A stretch of 64,000 nucleotides of DNA from Epiperipatus broadwayi (lineage: Eukaryota > Onychophora > Udeonychophora > Euonychophora > Peripatidae), in NCBI GenBank assembly GCA_028023455.1, contig JAQFVV010012507.1, positions 2,055,456 through 2,119,455 of the forward strand, in the 5' to 3' direction. A model generated the notes under the pieces. The model was not told the origin of the DNA. It made no database searches and saw nothing but the letters and a program-made list of their open reading frames with translations. Position numbers and translations under genes: made by a program. The first letter of the stretch is position 1. Every line of letters starts with the position of its first letter. Positions 36,335-48,737 of the stretch are shown piece after piece.

Positions 36335-38000
36335 GCAAGACTTCTCAAAGTGAATCATGATACTATATGGGGTTGCGTAGTTAAATTTGGGAGTCACTGA
36401 AATTTTAGATAAACTAAAATATTCCAGGACATGCAACAATAGAAAATTAATTTAAAACCAATTTGGTAATGCTACACATATAGATCTCTAAAATAGTGAA
36501 ATAGTATTTGCACCAACTCACCAACTTCCATTGGTCATTATACCCCGCTACTTGATCTATGAATTCTGCTGTTACTTCCACATTTGAGGTTTTTGCATGG
36601 CCTGAATTATAATGTTATACATAAATTGTTCTACTATTATTTCTTGACAAGTAAGTATAAAATTAAGAGGCCCTCAACTTTTCACCTATATGAAATGCTT
36701 TCTTTCATGACTTATCTGTTGTAAACAAACACAATAATCAGAAAAGGTTAAAAATCAGCTCTTTTCAAACAAATTTAATTTCATAAATTGATGCTAATAT
36801 TTATTTTAAGAAGAATAAATTGCATGTGTGTTTTATAGATAAAAATGTTTTTTTATATTATTTCAAAAGTGTAAGTGTTTTTTTATTTTTTGTTTTAGTT
36901 ATATTAAGTTTCCAAAGATAAATAATAACCAAACATTTTTCAAGTGAAACATCTTAATTAATTGCAAGGATATTTTTTTTTTTTTGAAATTAAGTTTTTT
37001 TTTTAAAGACGTTCTTGGGTAGACTTGGCCTGAAATTTTTGAAGAACTTAATTTTTATATATTCAAAAAAATTCAAATTCTTGATTATTTTAAGGCACAG
37101 GTATGAGTAAAATGAACTTAATTTTGAAAAATATTATTAATTATGATGTTCTTTTATATTTTTATACGTATTATTATTTTATTTTTTTAATTATGATGTT
37201 TACATTTCAAGGAAAAATATTTTTTGTTTTGTTTTGGTTAAGTGACTACATTTAAGCAGAAAGGATTCAAATTGTGATAACACTACAACATATTTCTCAC
37301 TAGCAAGTTGTAATACTCACAATGTGGGACTTAACAAGAAAAAAAAAAGATTTGTTTTTCATAATTGAATTTTCTTATGTTAATTGTGATGATGCAACAA
37401 TCTATTTGCTTAATTTGTAATGAAGTTTTCACTGTTGAGAACATGAAGCCATCCAAACTAAAATGACATCTTAGTACTAACCATGCACCATACTGCAATA
37501 AACCAAAGGAATACTTTGAATACTTTTAAAACTCTTAAATACAGAAAAACAATGTTTTGGGGAATTTGTTGCTATGAAGGAAAATAATTTTCTTGCATTT
37601 TATGAAACTTCTTATTTACATGCAAAAAATAAAAATACTGCATGATAGGAGAAGATCTCATGTTGCATACTGCAATAAAAATGTTGGAAATAATAGTTCA
37701 TGGGAAAAAATATGGAGATGAAATTTAGTTTATCAAATGATACTGTTTCCAATAGAATTTCTGAAATTATTAATGACCAATTGCAGCAGCTTGTTACTAC
37801 ATTTAAGAATAGCCCCAAATTTGCACTTTAGTTGGATGAAACAACTGATATTTCTAACTTTGGTACAAATGTTAATTTATGTACATATTTGTATGAAGTA
37901 TACATGAAGAATTAATTTTTATCATCCTTTTGGAGCATGCACATAAGGGGAAGATAACTTAAAGTTGATGAATTTTTCATAAATAAAGGTTTACAGTGAA
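36335..38000 (+). mobile_element. decayed hAT transposon (ZBED-type transposase remnant)
   Basis: The left part (about 36338-36420) reads AAGACTTCTCAAAGTG followed by GGGGTTGCGTAGTTAAATTT, the G-rich terminal style of hAT/Charlie elements. Downstream, broken frames show a BED-finger-like LICNEVF..KPSKLK (about 37405-37470) and a transposase segment (about 37720-37870) reading LSNDTVSNRISEI, FKNSPKFAL and LDETTDISNF. The last part contains the catalytic Asp in LDxxTDI. Multiple stops and frameshifts occur. The right end was not found. It is in the same FERM intron as the LINE, sense to the gene. Confidence 0.75.
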
Positions 38001-38817
38001 GTAATTGTATTAGATGTCTGTATTAGTAGAAGTCTTGATGATTATTTTAACAGTCAATTAAGATTTATATTAATTTATAATATTAGAAGCAGTTTATTAA
38101 TAATTTAGATTTAATTAATTGAGCATTTATTTGCTTTTATGAATTCAAGATTTTTGTCACCTTCTCTTTATTTTCTATTACTGTTTAGAAAGCATGTAAT
38201 CAAGTAACTATGCAAAGATGTGTAATAAAATTAAGATAGATCAATCAATAATTATTGATATTTTTAATTATTTTCATTGTTGTAAGTAAATAAATTACAT
38301 AATTCAACTTTAACATTATGTACAATATCGTTATTCTACTCATAGTTTGTGGATATAATTTTTGTGGGTGTATGTATGGAAAGGGTGAGATGACTAATGA
38401 TGATTATATTAAATTTTAGAAGAATATAGTAATAGTAAGTTAACTTTTGTTTAGTTTTTATGTACTTATAGGTATACTATTATATTTGTTTATTTTATTT
38501 ATAATTTTATTTGCTGCCTGAATATTTAGAGATTTATTTGATATTTTTGGTGGATCCTTAATGAGTGATTTTAGAGTTGTGTGGAAAAAGTCCCATACAC
38601 TAAAAATGAATAGAGTAAAACAAAATATAGGCATGGTATTATTAACATCTTGCATATGTTTATTTTTCTGATTTTTACAAAATGTTAAACAATTGAATCA
38701 TTAAATAAACTGATAATCTCAGTTATCCTGTGAATAAACAAAAATCATAAATTTATGTATGACTGAAACATAAATTTTTTCAAATGCAAAATACATTTAA
38801 GAAGTAAGGTAAATTTA

Positions 38818-38905
38818 TATGGTCGAGAGGTCAGCGCGACTGCCTTGCACTTGCAGGCAGTTGCCCGGGTTGCGGGTTCGCATCCCGGCCGATGCTATGA
38901 CACTT
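38818..38905 (+). repeat. tRNA-derived SINE S1
   Basis: It shows an A-box-like ATGGTCGAGAGGTCAGCGC, the GACTGCCTTGCA core, CCCGGGTTGC, B-box GCGGGTTCGCATCCC, and GATGCTATGACAC before an A run (38905-38914). This is the best preserved B-box of the S1 copies. A 60-codon frame crossing it is incidental. No clear TSD was seen. Confidence 0.8.
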
Positions 38906-38914
38906 AAAAAAAAA

Positions 38915-40249
38915 GATTCTGGCAGAATAATATATCTTCTAAACATCTTTTTAATTCCACTTATTAAGATTGAAAAAATATACTTAGTGGAATCTTGCTA
39001 AGTCACAATATCAGTTATTTGGTAGATATTACACATATAATAATCTTTTTTATCTTAAAAATTAAATAAAATAATTAGTGCTTGCCATTATTAATTCGTC
39101 TTTACTCTCAAGATTCACTAACATTTATAATTCCTATTGTTGTCCTGTGATATAAATTTAGTTCTATTACACAAATATTTTTTTGATCTTAGCTTAATAA
39201 TAAAAGTTTAGTTATCTGCAATGTCTATTATGTATTCAGAGAGCTCATCTAGTATATACGTTTAATTTAACATATTTGCATTAGAACAATTGGGTCCAAT
39301 TTTATTAATTAGAAATTCATATCTAATAATATGCATTTATCTTTAAGACAAATAGCACTTGAATCACTAACTCATTTTATCCCTTCCCCTCAGGTTCAAG
39401 TAACAATTATAATTCCTATTATTGCCATTAATTGATCTAAACTTTGTTACAGCTGACTGTCACAAAAATATTTTTCTGATCATAGAAGTTTAGTAAAAAT
39501 TTACCATTCTGTAAATGACACTTCCTTCATATCCTCATAAATTTGTCACAAATATTAATAGCCTTTGGGCACGTGCTAATATAGACTCTGAGGAAAAACT
39601 TATTAAAAATAAACTTTTAACAATATGACGTTAAAAACTCTGGAAGACGATGGAATTATAAGTTAACACCTGAACTGAAAACGATTAATTTAATTATTCT
39701 GTATAGCAAACTGTTTTTAACTATCTATAAAATTGCCAGTAAGTTTTTCTTTGTTTTGCTTAATTTTTCAAGAAATTAAAATGATTAATCTTGCAAAATT
39801 TGTCTACTTGATTATATAAATTATTTTAGATTAAAATGTGTGATTTTTTAATTTTTTGTTTTATATTTTGATCCAAATTAACAAATGTTTTTTATTAAAT
39901 GAATTTAAATCTTGATTTACAAAAATGCAGTGGAATATTTAAATAAATTATTAATTAACTATTATCAATATTATTTTAATTACTATTGTCCTCCTGAAGT
40001 CATACAAATCACATATCTTCATAAATTTGTTTTTTAGTATGCCAAAAAAGAGATGCTTTTATTATTGTAATGATGAAATATATTCACTTTACTACTGGTT
40101 GTGACACCTCCTCCCCTTTCCCTAATTTTTTTTTTTCTGAGCATTACACACTTTTTAATGAATTAGGTGATCTCACAGTAGGAACATTTGAACATTAAGA
40201 AAGAGTTTAGGTCTGATCTGATCAAATAATCACTTCTTCATTTTTCTTA
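38915..40249. other. intronic AT-rich sequence
   Basis: No exon or repeat was recognised between the two SINEs. Confidence 0.5.
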
Positions 40250-40263
40250 TTGTCTTTGATCTT

Positions 40264-40378
40264 TTTTTTTTTTTTTTCATATGTCATAGCATCTGCCGGG
40301 ACACGAACCCACACCCGTCTGCAACCAACTACTTGCTTGCATGGCGGCTGCGATACCTCTCGGCTAACAACGCAAGAC
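40264..40378 (-). repeat. tRNA-derived SINE S1 with 14-bp TSD
   Basis: Minus-strand copy with poly(A) (T run at 40262-40277), ATGCTATGACATATG, B-box GTGGGTTCGTGTCCC, and a diverged A-box region near 40350. TTGTCTTTGATCTT occurs directly on both sides (40250-40263 and 40379-40392), a clean target duplication showing LINE-mediated insertion. Confidence 0.85.
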
Positions 40379-40392
40379 TTGTCTTTGATCTT

Positions 40393-41698
40393 CTCATAAG
40401 TTTTCCTCTGAACTACAGGTCAAGAGCACCAATGATTTTGTTTTATTTTTTTTTTTTCCCACAAAGAATCATTGAAAATATCATAGCCTGAACAATAGCT
40501 AAAATATTTTTTTAGTAAAATTATCTTTTACTATTAATTTTTGTTAAATCTTTTATCTGCTGGATCCCTTTTAATGATGAATGATCCAAGCATGGGGAAA
40601 TGCTGGGCAAATTTTTATCAGTTTGGAACTTTACTGTTGTCTTGCCATTGTAATATCTTTATGTGTAATCTAATCTTTTTCATCTATTCTTTAATATTTT
40701 TAATTAGCATTTTAATGTATTATTTCAATTATAAAACTGATGTCACAAACATATTTAAAGTTACTGATCATTTTTCCAATCCAAGTGTTTCTTTTTTCGG
40801 TTTATTGTTATAATAATATATTTTGTATAACAAGTATTTATTAGCCATTACTTAATAACAACATATTTATTTCTTGCTCTTCACAATTAATCATATATGA
40901 TACCATTTCTTCTTTAATCTATTACAATGGTTTTATATTAATGAGTCATATCACTATTCTGAACATCAAAGTGCTAATGTAATGTCTGAAAACATTCCAA
41001 TAAATTATGCTAGAAAACTTAATGTCATCATTTTTAATATAAAGTTATAATGATTCATTCTCTATAGGATTTATAAGGAAAATTATGACAAGAACTTAAT
41101 ATTAGCTGCCTTCAAATTCTTATTATTCTCATCTATTGGATCAGTTTTGACTTTATGTAATTTCAATTAAATTTCTAGTCCAAATTAATTAACCTTATAA
41201 TCATAATAAGTTTTGAAATAGTAATAATTTTTTTTAAGTAAATAGTGCTTATTTTATAAATTGATTACTCTATCTTAAAGTGATTGTTGGAATAATGATT
41301 TCTTCATTTGCTAATAACTATATCATAACCATATAATCATTTGCTTAGGATGTTAACAGATTGAGCACTCAATCCCATTCAATCAATAATTTAATAGTTA
41401 TGTATTTTCTTTAAAAAAAATTTTAAATTGTAATTTGCTTTTTTAAAAATTTTAATATAAGTTGGTAATATAAAATGTCTTCTTAAATAAAATAAGAAGT
41501 TTTTCTATTTAGCTATATGCCCAGAAACATTGTTAGCCAAGTTAAACATTCTCTTCTGAAATAAATACACACAACTGATGCCCTTTTTATTCCTTAATAC
41601 CAAATCAGTTTACCAACTCATTATTTTTATTCTTTTATCCAATTTTAATAAAAGGGTATTTTATTATAGTCACTATTTTATCTTTATTTTTCTCATGT
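40393..41698. other. intronic AT-rich sequence
   Basis: A 90-codon frame at 40541-40813 has no recognised motif and no splice context. Nothing else was seen. Confidence 0.5.
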
Positions 41699-41852
41699 TT
41701 ATATATCATATCATTTATAGCTTTCTTTAACACTTTATCAATACTATTTTTTATATCAAAATTTTATTCTAACAGTTTCAACTGTCCTGCAGTTTTGATA
41801 TCAAAAATAATATTATTAAAGTGTTAAAGAAAGTTGTAAATGATATGATATA
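41699..41852. repeat. long imperfect hairpin (about 62-bp arms)
   Basis: The left arm starts TATATATCATATCATTTATA and contains CTTTCTTTAACACTTTA; the right arm ends with the reverse complement (TAAAGTGTTAAAGAAAG, then AAATGATATGATATATA). Few mismatches occur over about 62 bp, around a 28-nt loop (about 41763-41790). It is non-coding, inside the FERM intron. It is most simply a small palindromic MITE; an RNA hairpin role is only a possibility. Confidence 0.8.
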
Positions 41853-43260
41853 TAAAAGTAGAAAACAATACATAAGAAACGGAATAAGAAGAAAATTATA
41901 TTATTTCCTCATGTTTGTTATAAAGACCTAAACAAAAAGTTATAAAATATCTAACCTTTTTGTTTCTTTTATATTTAAGTATTTTCAATTTTCCATATAA
42001 TTTATCCTGATCTTTCAACATTTTACACTCCAAAAGTAAATTTTCAATAGTCTCCCATTTTCAAATACATTATATCTATTAGTCAAAATCCTAATTTCAT
42101 TTTTGTTTTCTTTATGTGATATCTAAAACTCCTATCCTAATTCAAATAATAATAAGCTTCCTTTAATATTATCATACATGCTTTTATATTTTTATGGTAC
42201 TCCACACTCTTTCTGTTTTCATATTTATCTTCTATAATTCTATTTTTTTTCTCTCTAAATAATTCACCTATTTTCTTTTCTCATTCGTCATAATTATGCA
42301 CCGGTAATATTTTCTACACCATTTCCCCCATTTTTTAAAATATAAATTCATGAAGGTGAATAAATTTTCTTTCTATAAACTTTGCATATTATAAAATTGT
42401 TTTACTGATGCTAAGATACTTTTTATTTTTTTTTTAAAATATGAATCTAAGATTTATTAAAAAACTATTTATCATTAATGATTTAAATATCATTGCTCAT
42501 TCTTTCAGTGATTTGGCAAATAGAGTTCTTCAGAGCTCAAATACTATGCTAAATCATATAGGATTATCATTATTTTTCTATGATGACATGGTGAACTTTG
42601 TATTTTAACCTTTTTTGCACTTTTGATGTGAATATTTGCACATAATGTAGGATTATGGACATTCATGGATATTTTCTCTGTCAATTTTTTTTCTTTTAGG
42701 AATTGTAACTTGTTTGTTCTTATTAAAAATTTTCATACATTTATATACAAATGCTAAGCAAATAGATTTGGATCAAAAGAAAGATTATAAATATAAAAAA
42801 AAAGATCTGTTTTTACTGAAAAGAATCTCAAGTAAAACTGCTGGTTTGAGTTTTGATCATATGACTATTTTTTGATCAGAATCAAGAGTTTAAGATTTTT
42901 CTGTCAGATAAATATCCATAGATAATACAACTATCCATCCAATAATAGTCAGTAAATTATTATGTAGCTATAATTAGCTAAAAGTAAAGGTATTAATCTG
43001 GGATACTTATATGAGTATACTGCCGGTAAAAAAAAAAAAAGATAATTGTCACTATAATGAAGCTTTTTCACTAATGGAGAAGGTGTCATATCTCTATAAG
43101 TGCTGATTCTGTAGTTTTTTTTATCATTACTGATTTAATGGCTGAAAGTTTAAGAAATAATAATATTTCTATATTTATAAATCATATTTAAATATGAGTC
43201 TTTATACACATTTTACCAGAATACATTTTTGAATTTAATTTTATATATGTATTATTTTAG
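41853..43260. other. intronic AT-rich sequence, possible LINE remnant
   Basis: Around 41940-42240 the minus strand has broken frames (for example ENGRLLKIYFWSVKC) faintly like LINE C-termini, too weak to call. Otherwise AT-rich up to the exon b acceptor. Confidence 0.3.
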
Positions 43261-43552
43261 GCATGATTTTACTCGACATCTGTATTATTTACAAATGCGC
43301 CGTGAAATTTTAGAAGATCGTATTCAGTGTACTGAAGCAACAGCTATCCATTTGGCAGGTCTAGCATTGCAGGCAGAATTTGGTGATTATGAAGATCAAG
43401 TTTGCAATTCAGGCTACTTTCGACCTGAACATTATCTACCTCACAGAGTTTTAAAAATGCTGAGTATTGAAAGTATTGAATCTTCCGTTGCCGAAGCTCA
43501 CAAACAATGTCATGGTATGATAAATAATCAAGCAGAATTTCAGTTTTTAAGA
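43261..43552 (+). CDS. FERM-domain protein, exon b (lobe F2)
   Basis: Acceptor TATTTTAG and donor GTAAGT border 292 bases: one base completing an Arg codon, then 97 codons. The translation has the F2 hallmarks: TRHLYYLQMRREILEDRIQC, then AIHLAGLALQAEFGDYEDQ, then YFRPEHYLPHRVL and the AEAHKQCHGM helix. LALQAExGDY is the signature of lobe F2. The intron before it is about 10.5 kb and contains a LINE, a hAT remnant and two SINEs. The phase joins exactly to exon a (AG + G). Family assignment (PTPN13/FRMPD2-like rather than ERM or PTPN3/4) rests on the YFRPEHYLP and later EYGIHFHKV strings, from memory. Confidence 0.93.
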
Positions 43553-43600
43553 GTAAGTTTTTTTCTTATTAATATCAAATTAATATATATATATATATAG

Positions 43601-44480
43601 TAACGGGATGGGGGAATCTTTGAATGGTGAAGATGGGGTAATGGCAAAACATCAGGAGTCATGGCAAACCATCATTAATAAAGTCAATTTCAAAATGTTT
43701 CAATTAAAATTATGTAAGATAAATTTAAAATACATAAACATAATATTTATGAAAATATAAAAGTGTAATATTTAAATAATGTGTATATAAAGATTTAAGT
43801 AAGAGGTATTATTATTCAAAAATATATAAGAAATTTTATATATTAAAAGAGTATGAGAATTTTTATATATTAAAGAGCCTAAGAGATCTTGATATCTTTT
43901 GGAGATATCAGCCCAGTGAAGTCATTATTATAAGCATAATTACCTATACACCCACCAGCAATAAAATAAGTATACGTAAGTGTAAATAATACTCAAAAGA
44001 AATAACAATTCATCATCATAAATGATCAACAATCAAAATAAATCAACAGTCAATCTTATGACTGCATTTGAAATGGATCTATTGTAGAGCAGACTAACTA
44101 TTGAGCCTTTTCCAGCTTGGGGCAATTATTTAAACATTAATCTGGATGCACAAACTTAAGTACTGATCCATTAGAATATACAACCATAAAAATCATAATG
44201 CTGGGATATTAAAACATGCTGATCATCATCAATGCTCTGGACACTTAGTATTTTTGATATACTGGTCAACTAAAAACTTAATTTCTAATAGAGGCTAAAT
44301 TAAATAAAATATAGTGCATGAACATTGAAGAATATACTTTTTCTGCCAATCCAGAAGCAGCATCATCATCATTTGGATGCCCATACACTAAATATATATT
44401 CCCTTATGCTCAAATGTAACCTAGAGAACATAAGATCTATAACTGCAACTATGATCAAGAGATGATGCTATACATAAGAT
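43601..44480 (+). repeat. unclassified interspersed repeat X, copy 1
   Basis: From about 43860 onward, this aligns with 59690-60270 over about 600 bp in the same order. Shared strings include AATGATCAACAAT, TGGATGCACAAACTTAA, CATCATCAATGCTCTGG and GATGCCCATACACTAAATAT. Both copies start just after a TA repeat. No coding frame is seen. It could be a non-autonomous retroelement or a Helitron-like element; the class is not evident. Confidence 0.7.
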
Positions 44481-44639
44481 GTAAAAACCTTTTAGAATTA
44501 AGCCATTGGAATAATTTTAACATGTATATATAAGTTTATTAATAACAGTAAAAAATGATATGAAGTTTTTAGAATATGGATATGCTCATAGAAGCTTTTT
44601 AATTTTGATTGCTATACAAAATTCAAATTATTACATTGA

Positions 44640-45175
44640 TTTTACAATACTTCTTAATGGGTTTACATACAACACAATATAGATATGCACACAGATGCAC
44701 ATTTTGTAATATACAATGAATATATTTCAATTGACATTCAATAAAATTAAAAAAATGTTTAAATTTTACATCTGTGTTGATTAACACAAAAACAAAATTT
44801 AATTTATTATATTGTCATTTACATATATGTTCTATTTGACAAGCATTGATACATATACACACATTGACGTGTGGCATAATTTCTAAACATATTTGAATTG
44901 TCATAAAGTAATAAAATGATTAAAATTTATATACGTGTCTATTTGACACACATTGACATATATATACACACATCCATGTGGCATAATTTCTGAACCTATT
45001 TGAATTTTCATAAAATAATAAAATAAATGATTCAAATTTATGTGTCTAATTGACATGCATTGATATTTGCACATAGATACGCAGTACAATTGATTTAACA
45101 TATAAAGGAAATTCCTCTATCATATTTGAATTCATCAAAATAATAAATTACATTAATTTTTATAACATGTAATTA
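44640..45175 (+). repeat. tandem repeat, unit about 108 bp
   Basis: Consecutive units begin at about 44830 (CTATTTGACAAGCATTGATA), 44939 (CTATTTGACACACATTGACA) and 45047 (CTAATTGACATGCATTGATA). Each contains ATTTGAATTNTCATAAA and ends in AATTTATRYGTGT. At least one more degenerate unit lies upstream (about 44640-44829). This is an intronic minisatellite- or satellite-like array. Confidence 0.8.
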
Positions 45176-45756
45176 ACATATATGTTTGTGTATGTAGAAA
45201 TGTATGTCCACACTGGTGTTTATAATATATATTTTAACTTATCAAAATAAATTATTAAAATTTATATTCTTCACTATTAATTCAATGTTGAATATATATA
45301 AATTTCATTCATTTTTTTATAGTAAGTTTTACTTTGCTGAGTATAGTTTTCTTTTTTCTTTCTTAAAAAAGGTACTATCAAATTTTTTTCTGACAGTTTA
45401 AGATTAACTAGATAAACCTTTATTTCTTTCTAAAATAAAATTTAAAATATGATTTTATATATATATGACTATTGCAGGTTGCTCTTAATTATAACATTTT
45501 AAATTTCAAAACATAGATTTCTTGGCATTAAAAAATTTCAGTCAATTATGATGTAAAAGGATTTTAGTGAATCAATAGTAAAATATTTTATTCATTACTT
45601 AAAGACATCATTAATGTAAATATAAGCTATTATACAAGGATTAAATATTCTCCCTTATCATGTGACATTGCTTGGGAAATCAAATATTAAACCACCAAAA
45701 TGATAAATAGTGCTCTGAACCAATTCAATTTCATTAAATCAATTAGACACATACCT

Positions 45757-46735
45757 GACACACACATTTATATATATATTACAAATAAAGAATGCCCATT
45801 AATTAAAAAAACTACTGTAATAACAATAAAACTAATAAATATAATGGTAATTAACTATTATTTACAGCCTTTCTATCCACAGAAGTGCTGTCAGTTAATT
45901 CCATAACCCTCTTTAACTGCTGTTAAATTCAAAAAACACAATGGAAACAAACATTATCAACTCAAATCCCATGAATTCCAAATTTTATCATTAGCAGTTT
46001 GTCTATTAATTATATTCATTTTATTTATATTTATTAAAATGACTTCCTTAATTTTTCTTTTATTATGAATTCTCTCTTCATGAAGAATCTTAACAATTTC
46101 AATATCAAAGTTAAATTTATAGTTACATGTCCTTTCGTGATCCAAAAAAATAGAAACAGTCATTAAATCATTATTATTTTTACTATAACATTTCATGCAT
46201 CTCGATTCACTTATATATAACATACACCCACAAAAAAATTATATACAACATTACTTTTCTGTTTGATAGGTATATTTTTAGAATTATTCACTACCTTATA
46301 AACATTATTTGTAACACAAAATGAAACATTAAACATATTCTTATATATATATATATCCTTAAAAAATTTCACTTGAGCATTTGAAATATATGGAATAAAT
46401 ATCCATTTTTTACTATCAATCTTCAACTTCTTCAAATCATTATAACTTTTTTTAAATAGACATCAAGTATAACTAACTTCAAACAATTCATTGGCAAATA
46501 TCTCAATAGTTTTTAATTTATCACAGTGGTAATGACATAATTTTCATTATGCAAAAACAATCTAAAACTTGCCATCTTATGCATAATTGGTTCTTTTGAT
46601 TTACAATTTATATATCTCCTTTTTTGCAATGGTTTTGATTATTAATTTAGACATACTATTATCTCTTGTAATATTTAAATCCAAATACTTAATACTTTTG
46701 TCCTGTTCCTTTTCAATAGTCCATTTCAAGCCATT
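45757..46735 (-). mobile_element. Penelope-like element fragment (copy 2)
   Basis: It is the same PLE family as 16660-18023, on the minus strand within a FERM intron. The GIY-YIG part reads IPYISNAQVKFFKDIY, CVTNNVYKVVNNSKNIPIKQ and ERTCNYKFNFDIEIVKILHE. Upstream at 46440-46735 is the end of the RT, with many stops. The 5' break is at about 46735, where similarity to copy 1 stops within the RT. The 3' end again merges into ACACACATTTATATATATA. No inverted arm was seen. Confidence 0.85.
45957..46435 (-). pseudogene. PLE GIY-YIG endonuclease fragment, copy 2
   Basis: Two overlapping frames (46435-46211 and 46223-45957) together cover the GIY-YIG region. The first has VVYNFFVGVCYI where copy 1 has VIYQFFCDCKLSYIG; the second continues LYISESRCMK and the C-terminal YKFNFDIEIVKILHEERIHN. 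A deletion removes part of the catalytic region (the KRLKEHE segment is absent), so it is inactive. Confidence 0.8.
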
Positions 46736-47823
46736 TGTGAATGATAGCTGCTATTAATGAAACAAATATTAAATTATGTTCATCTTATAGATGCACTTTC
46801 CATCTTCATTTGCATATACTGTTCAATTATATTGGTATAGTAAATTGCATAAAATTAACTTCAATTTTATATCATCTAAAAGCAAAAATCAATTATTGAT
46901 AAATTATAATAACAAGAAAAGTACAGAAAGCAAAATTCTTATAATAGTATTACTAATAAAAACTTTAATAGAAGATATAATGTCCTGATTATGATATAAT
47001 TTATAATGTCTATAGTGCAGTGACTAAGGTTTTTTATATTGAATAATTTGAAGATCTATTTACTATTTTATTGACTATTATCTGATTAGTATTCTTATTG
47101 CTGAGACAGGCTACATTTACCTAAGAAAAGATCAATTGGATTTATTTAAGTAACAATAGTTTCTAAAATTTCAGTGTTTCATCCACATCCATTCACTTGC
47201 TTGTCTAAATGCCAACCTTTTTATTCCTGACTATATATTTACATAACCCACATAATAAAATACTAATTCTTTAGAAACAAAAAATAATAAATTGTTTAAA
47301 AGAAATTTTTGTACTTATTTATAAAAAATTAAGAATTATTGAGGTGTTAATCTCAATAAAAACATTTCATATTTCTACATAAAATTATCAATTTTTAGCA
47401 AATTTTGTTATGTTTTTAAAGAAATTGATCAATATTATAAGCTAAATCAAATAAATATTGTATTGTAATGCAGAGAATTTTATATGTATATTCATTTAAT
47501 TACATCTGTTTGCACAAAATATCCTTCTACTAATAATTCATAGTTGCATCTTTATGTAGAAGAAATTGTCATAAATAGTTTATGTATTTACAATTTCTTT
47601 GATTTATATAATTCAAATCATAATAACAAAACAATTACATTTTAATTATATATTAATTTCTGATGTATAATCCATATTTTTTACACTGATCTTTATTTTT
47701 AGTTACAATTAGTTACTTACTACATCATTGAATGTATCATATATTAATCTATTTGCTCTTTGATTTGCAATATGACTGCTATAGATTGAATTAATATGTC
47801 CCCTTTTCTTTTTTCTTTTAAAG
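46736..47823. other. intronic AT-rich sequence
   Basis: Nothing recognised between the PLE fragment and exon c. Confidence 0.5.
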
Positions 47824-47874
47824 GAGACACAACATTTGAAGGAGTATGGAATTCATTTTCACAAAGTTTTAAAG
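47824..47874 (+). CDS. FERM-domain protein, exon c (F2-F3 linker, start of F3)
   Basis: This 51-base micro-exon, with acceptor TTTTAAAG and donor GTAAAA, encodes 17 residues, ETQHLKEYGIHFHKVLK. It is phase 0 at both ends, matching exon b's end and exon d's start. The string corresponds to the first strand of the PH-like F3 lobe (xYGVxxHxV in FERM proteins). It is too short for an ORF search but fits exactly between its neighbours. Confidence 0.9.
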
Positions 47875-48516
47875 GTAAAATAAAATTTTCTTGTACATAT
47901 ATATATATATTAAGAGTGATTACATTTATAGTAATTTTAAATAATTATTTTTGAATCTTTTTGTCATCTGTATATCTATTTTTTTTTGTATTAATCCGAA
48001 CTCTGCTTGCAATTTAAATATATTCTATGGCTTTATTACAATTGGTATAAAATAGATTTTAATAATCTACTGCAAAGATCTTTAGCGTATTCCTCTTTTT
48101 CCTATTTAAACAGACACCAACTGCTGGCTGATGAGTTTAGATAATTTCTTATCGTTGTTTTATATAGCTAAGAATAGCTGGCCCATTCACCAATCAATAT
48201 TGAATATAATGTTGAATTGATTATGGAATGGTTATCTGGGGGGGGGGGGACCAAGTGTGTTTGAGCCTGAAAATTTTTTTAGCATTTAATCTGTTATGGT
48301 TATAGTAAACGAATACATTATTTGCTTGCCCAAAAGATTCTTTCTTATTGCTATATATATATATATATAACTTTTTTTTTCTTTAATGTAAAATGGAATA
48401 GAAATCATCTTAAATATCATATGCATGTAAATTATTAATAAGTCCACTTTATATATATATATATATATAGTTTTTTATTAGTGTACAATATCTTTTAATA
48501 TTTTATATTTCTTTAG

Positions 48517-48737
48517 AATAAAAAAGATCTTAGTTCATTGTCATGGGTTGGGATATGTACTTATGGTCTTCTATTATATGATGGTATTAACAGTCAACGA
48601 ATTCTTGAATATCGTTTTGCCTGGCAACAGATAAGACAAATTGCATTTAAAAAAAATTACTTTACAGTGCTTCCTAATAATATTGGTGACAATGACAAAC
48701 CCGATAAATTGATGTTTTTTACAGATAACTATCGCAA
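48517..48737 (+). CDS. FERM-domain protein, exon d (lobe F3)
   Basis: With acceptor TTCTTTAG and donor GTAAGT, the 221 bases encode 73 residues plus two bases: NKKDLSSLSWVGICTYGLLL, ILEYRFAWQQIRQIAFKKNY, then KLMFFTDNYR. WVGICxxGLxLY and FAWQQIRxIxFKKNxF are the standard F3 (PTB/PH-like) strands, and FxTDNYR leads towards the final F3 helix, which must lie in a later exon. No candidate was found in the remaining 15 kb. A PDZ or phosphatase region, if present, lies outside the window. Confidence 0.92.

Noticed and set aside
38915-38945. GGCAGAATAATATATCTTCT after an S1 SINE as a PLE-type tail
   Set aside because: A short match to the PLE tail at 61825; other S1 copies end in poly(A) plus TSD, so this is more likely flank or coincidence.
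41940-42240. Possible LINE C-terminal remnant on the minus strand
   Set aside because: Only a faint, multiply broken resemblance; not enough to call.
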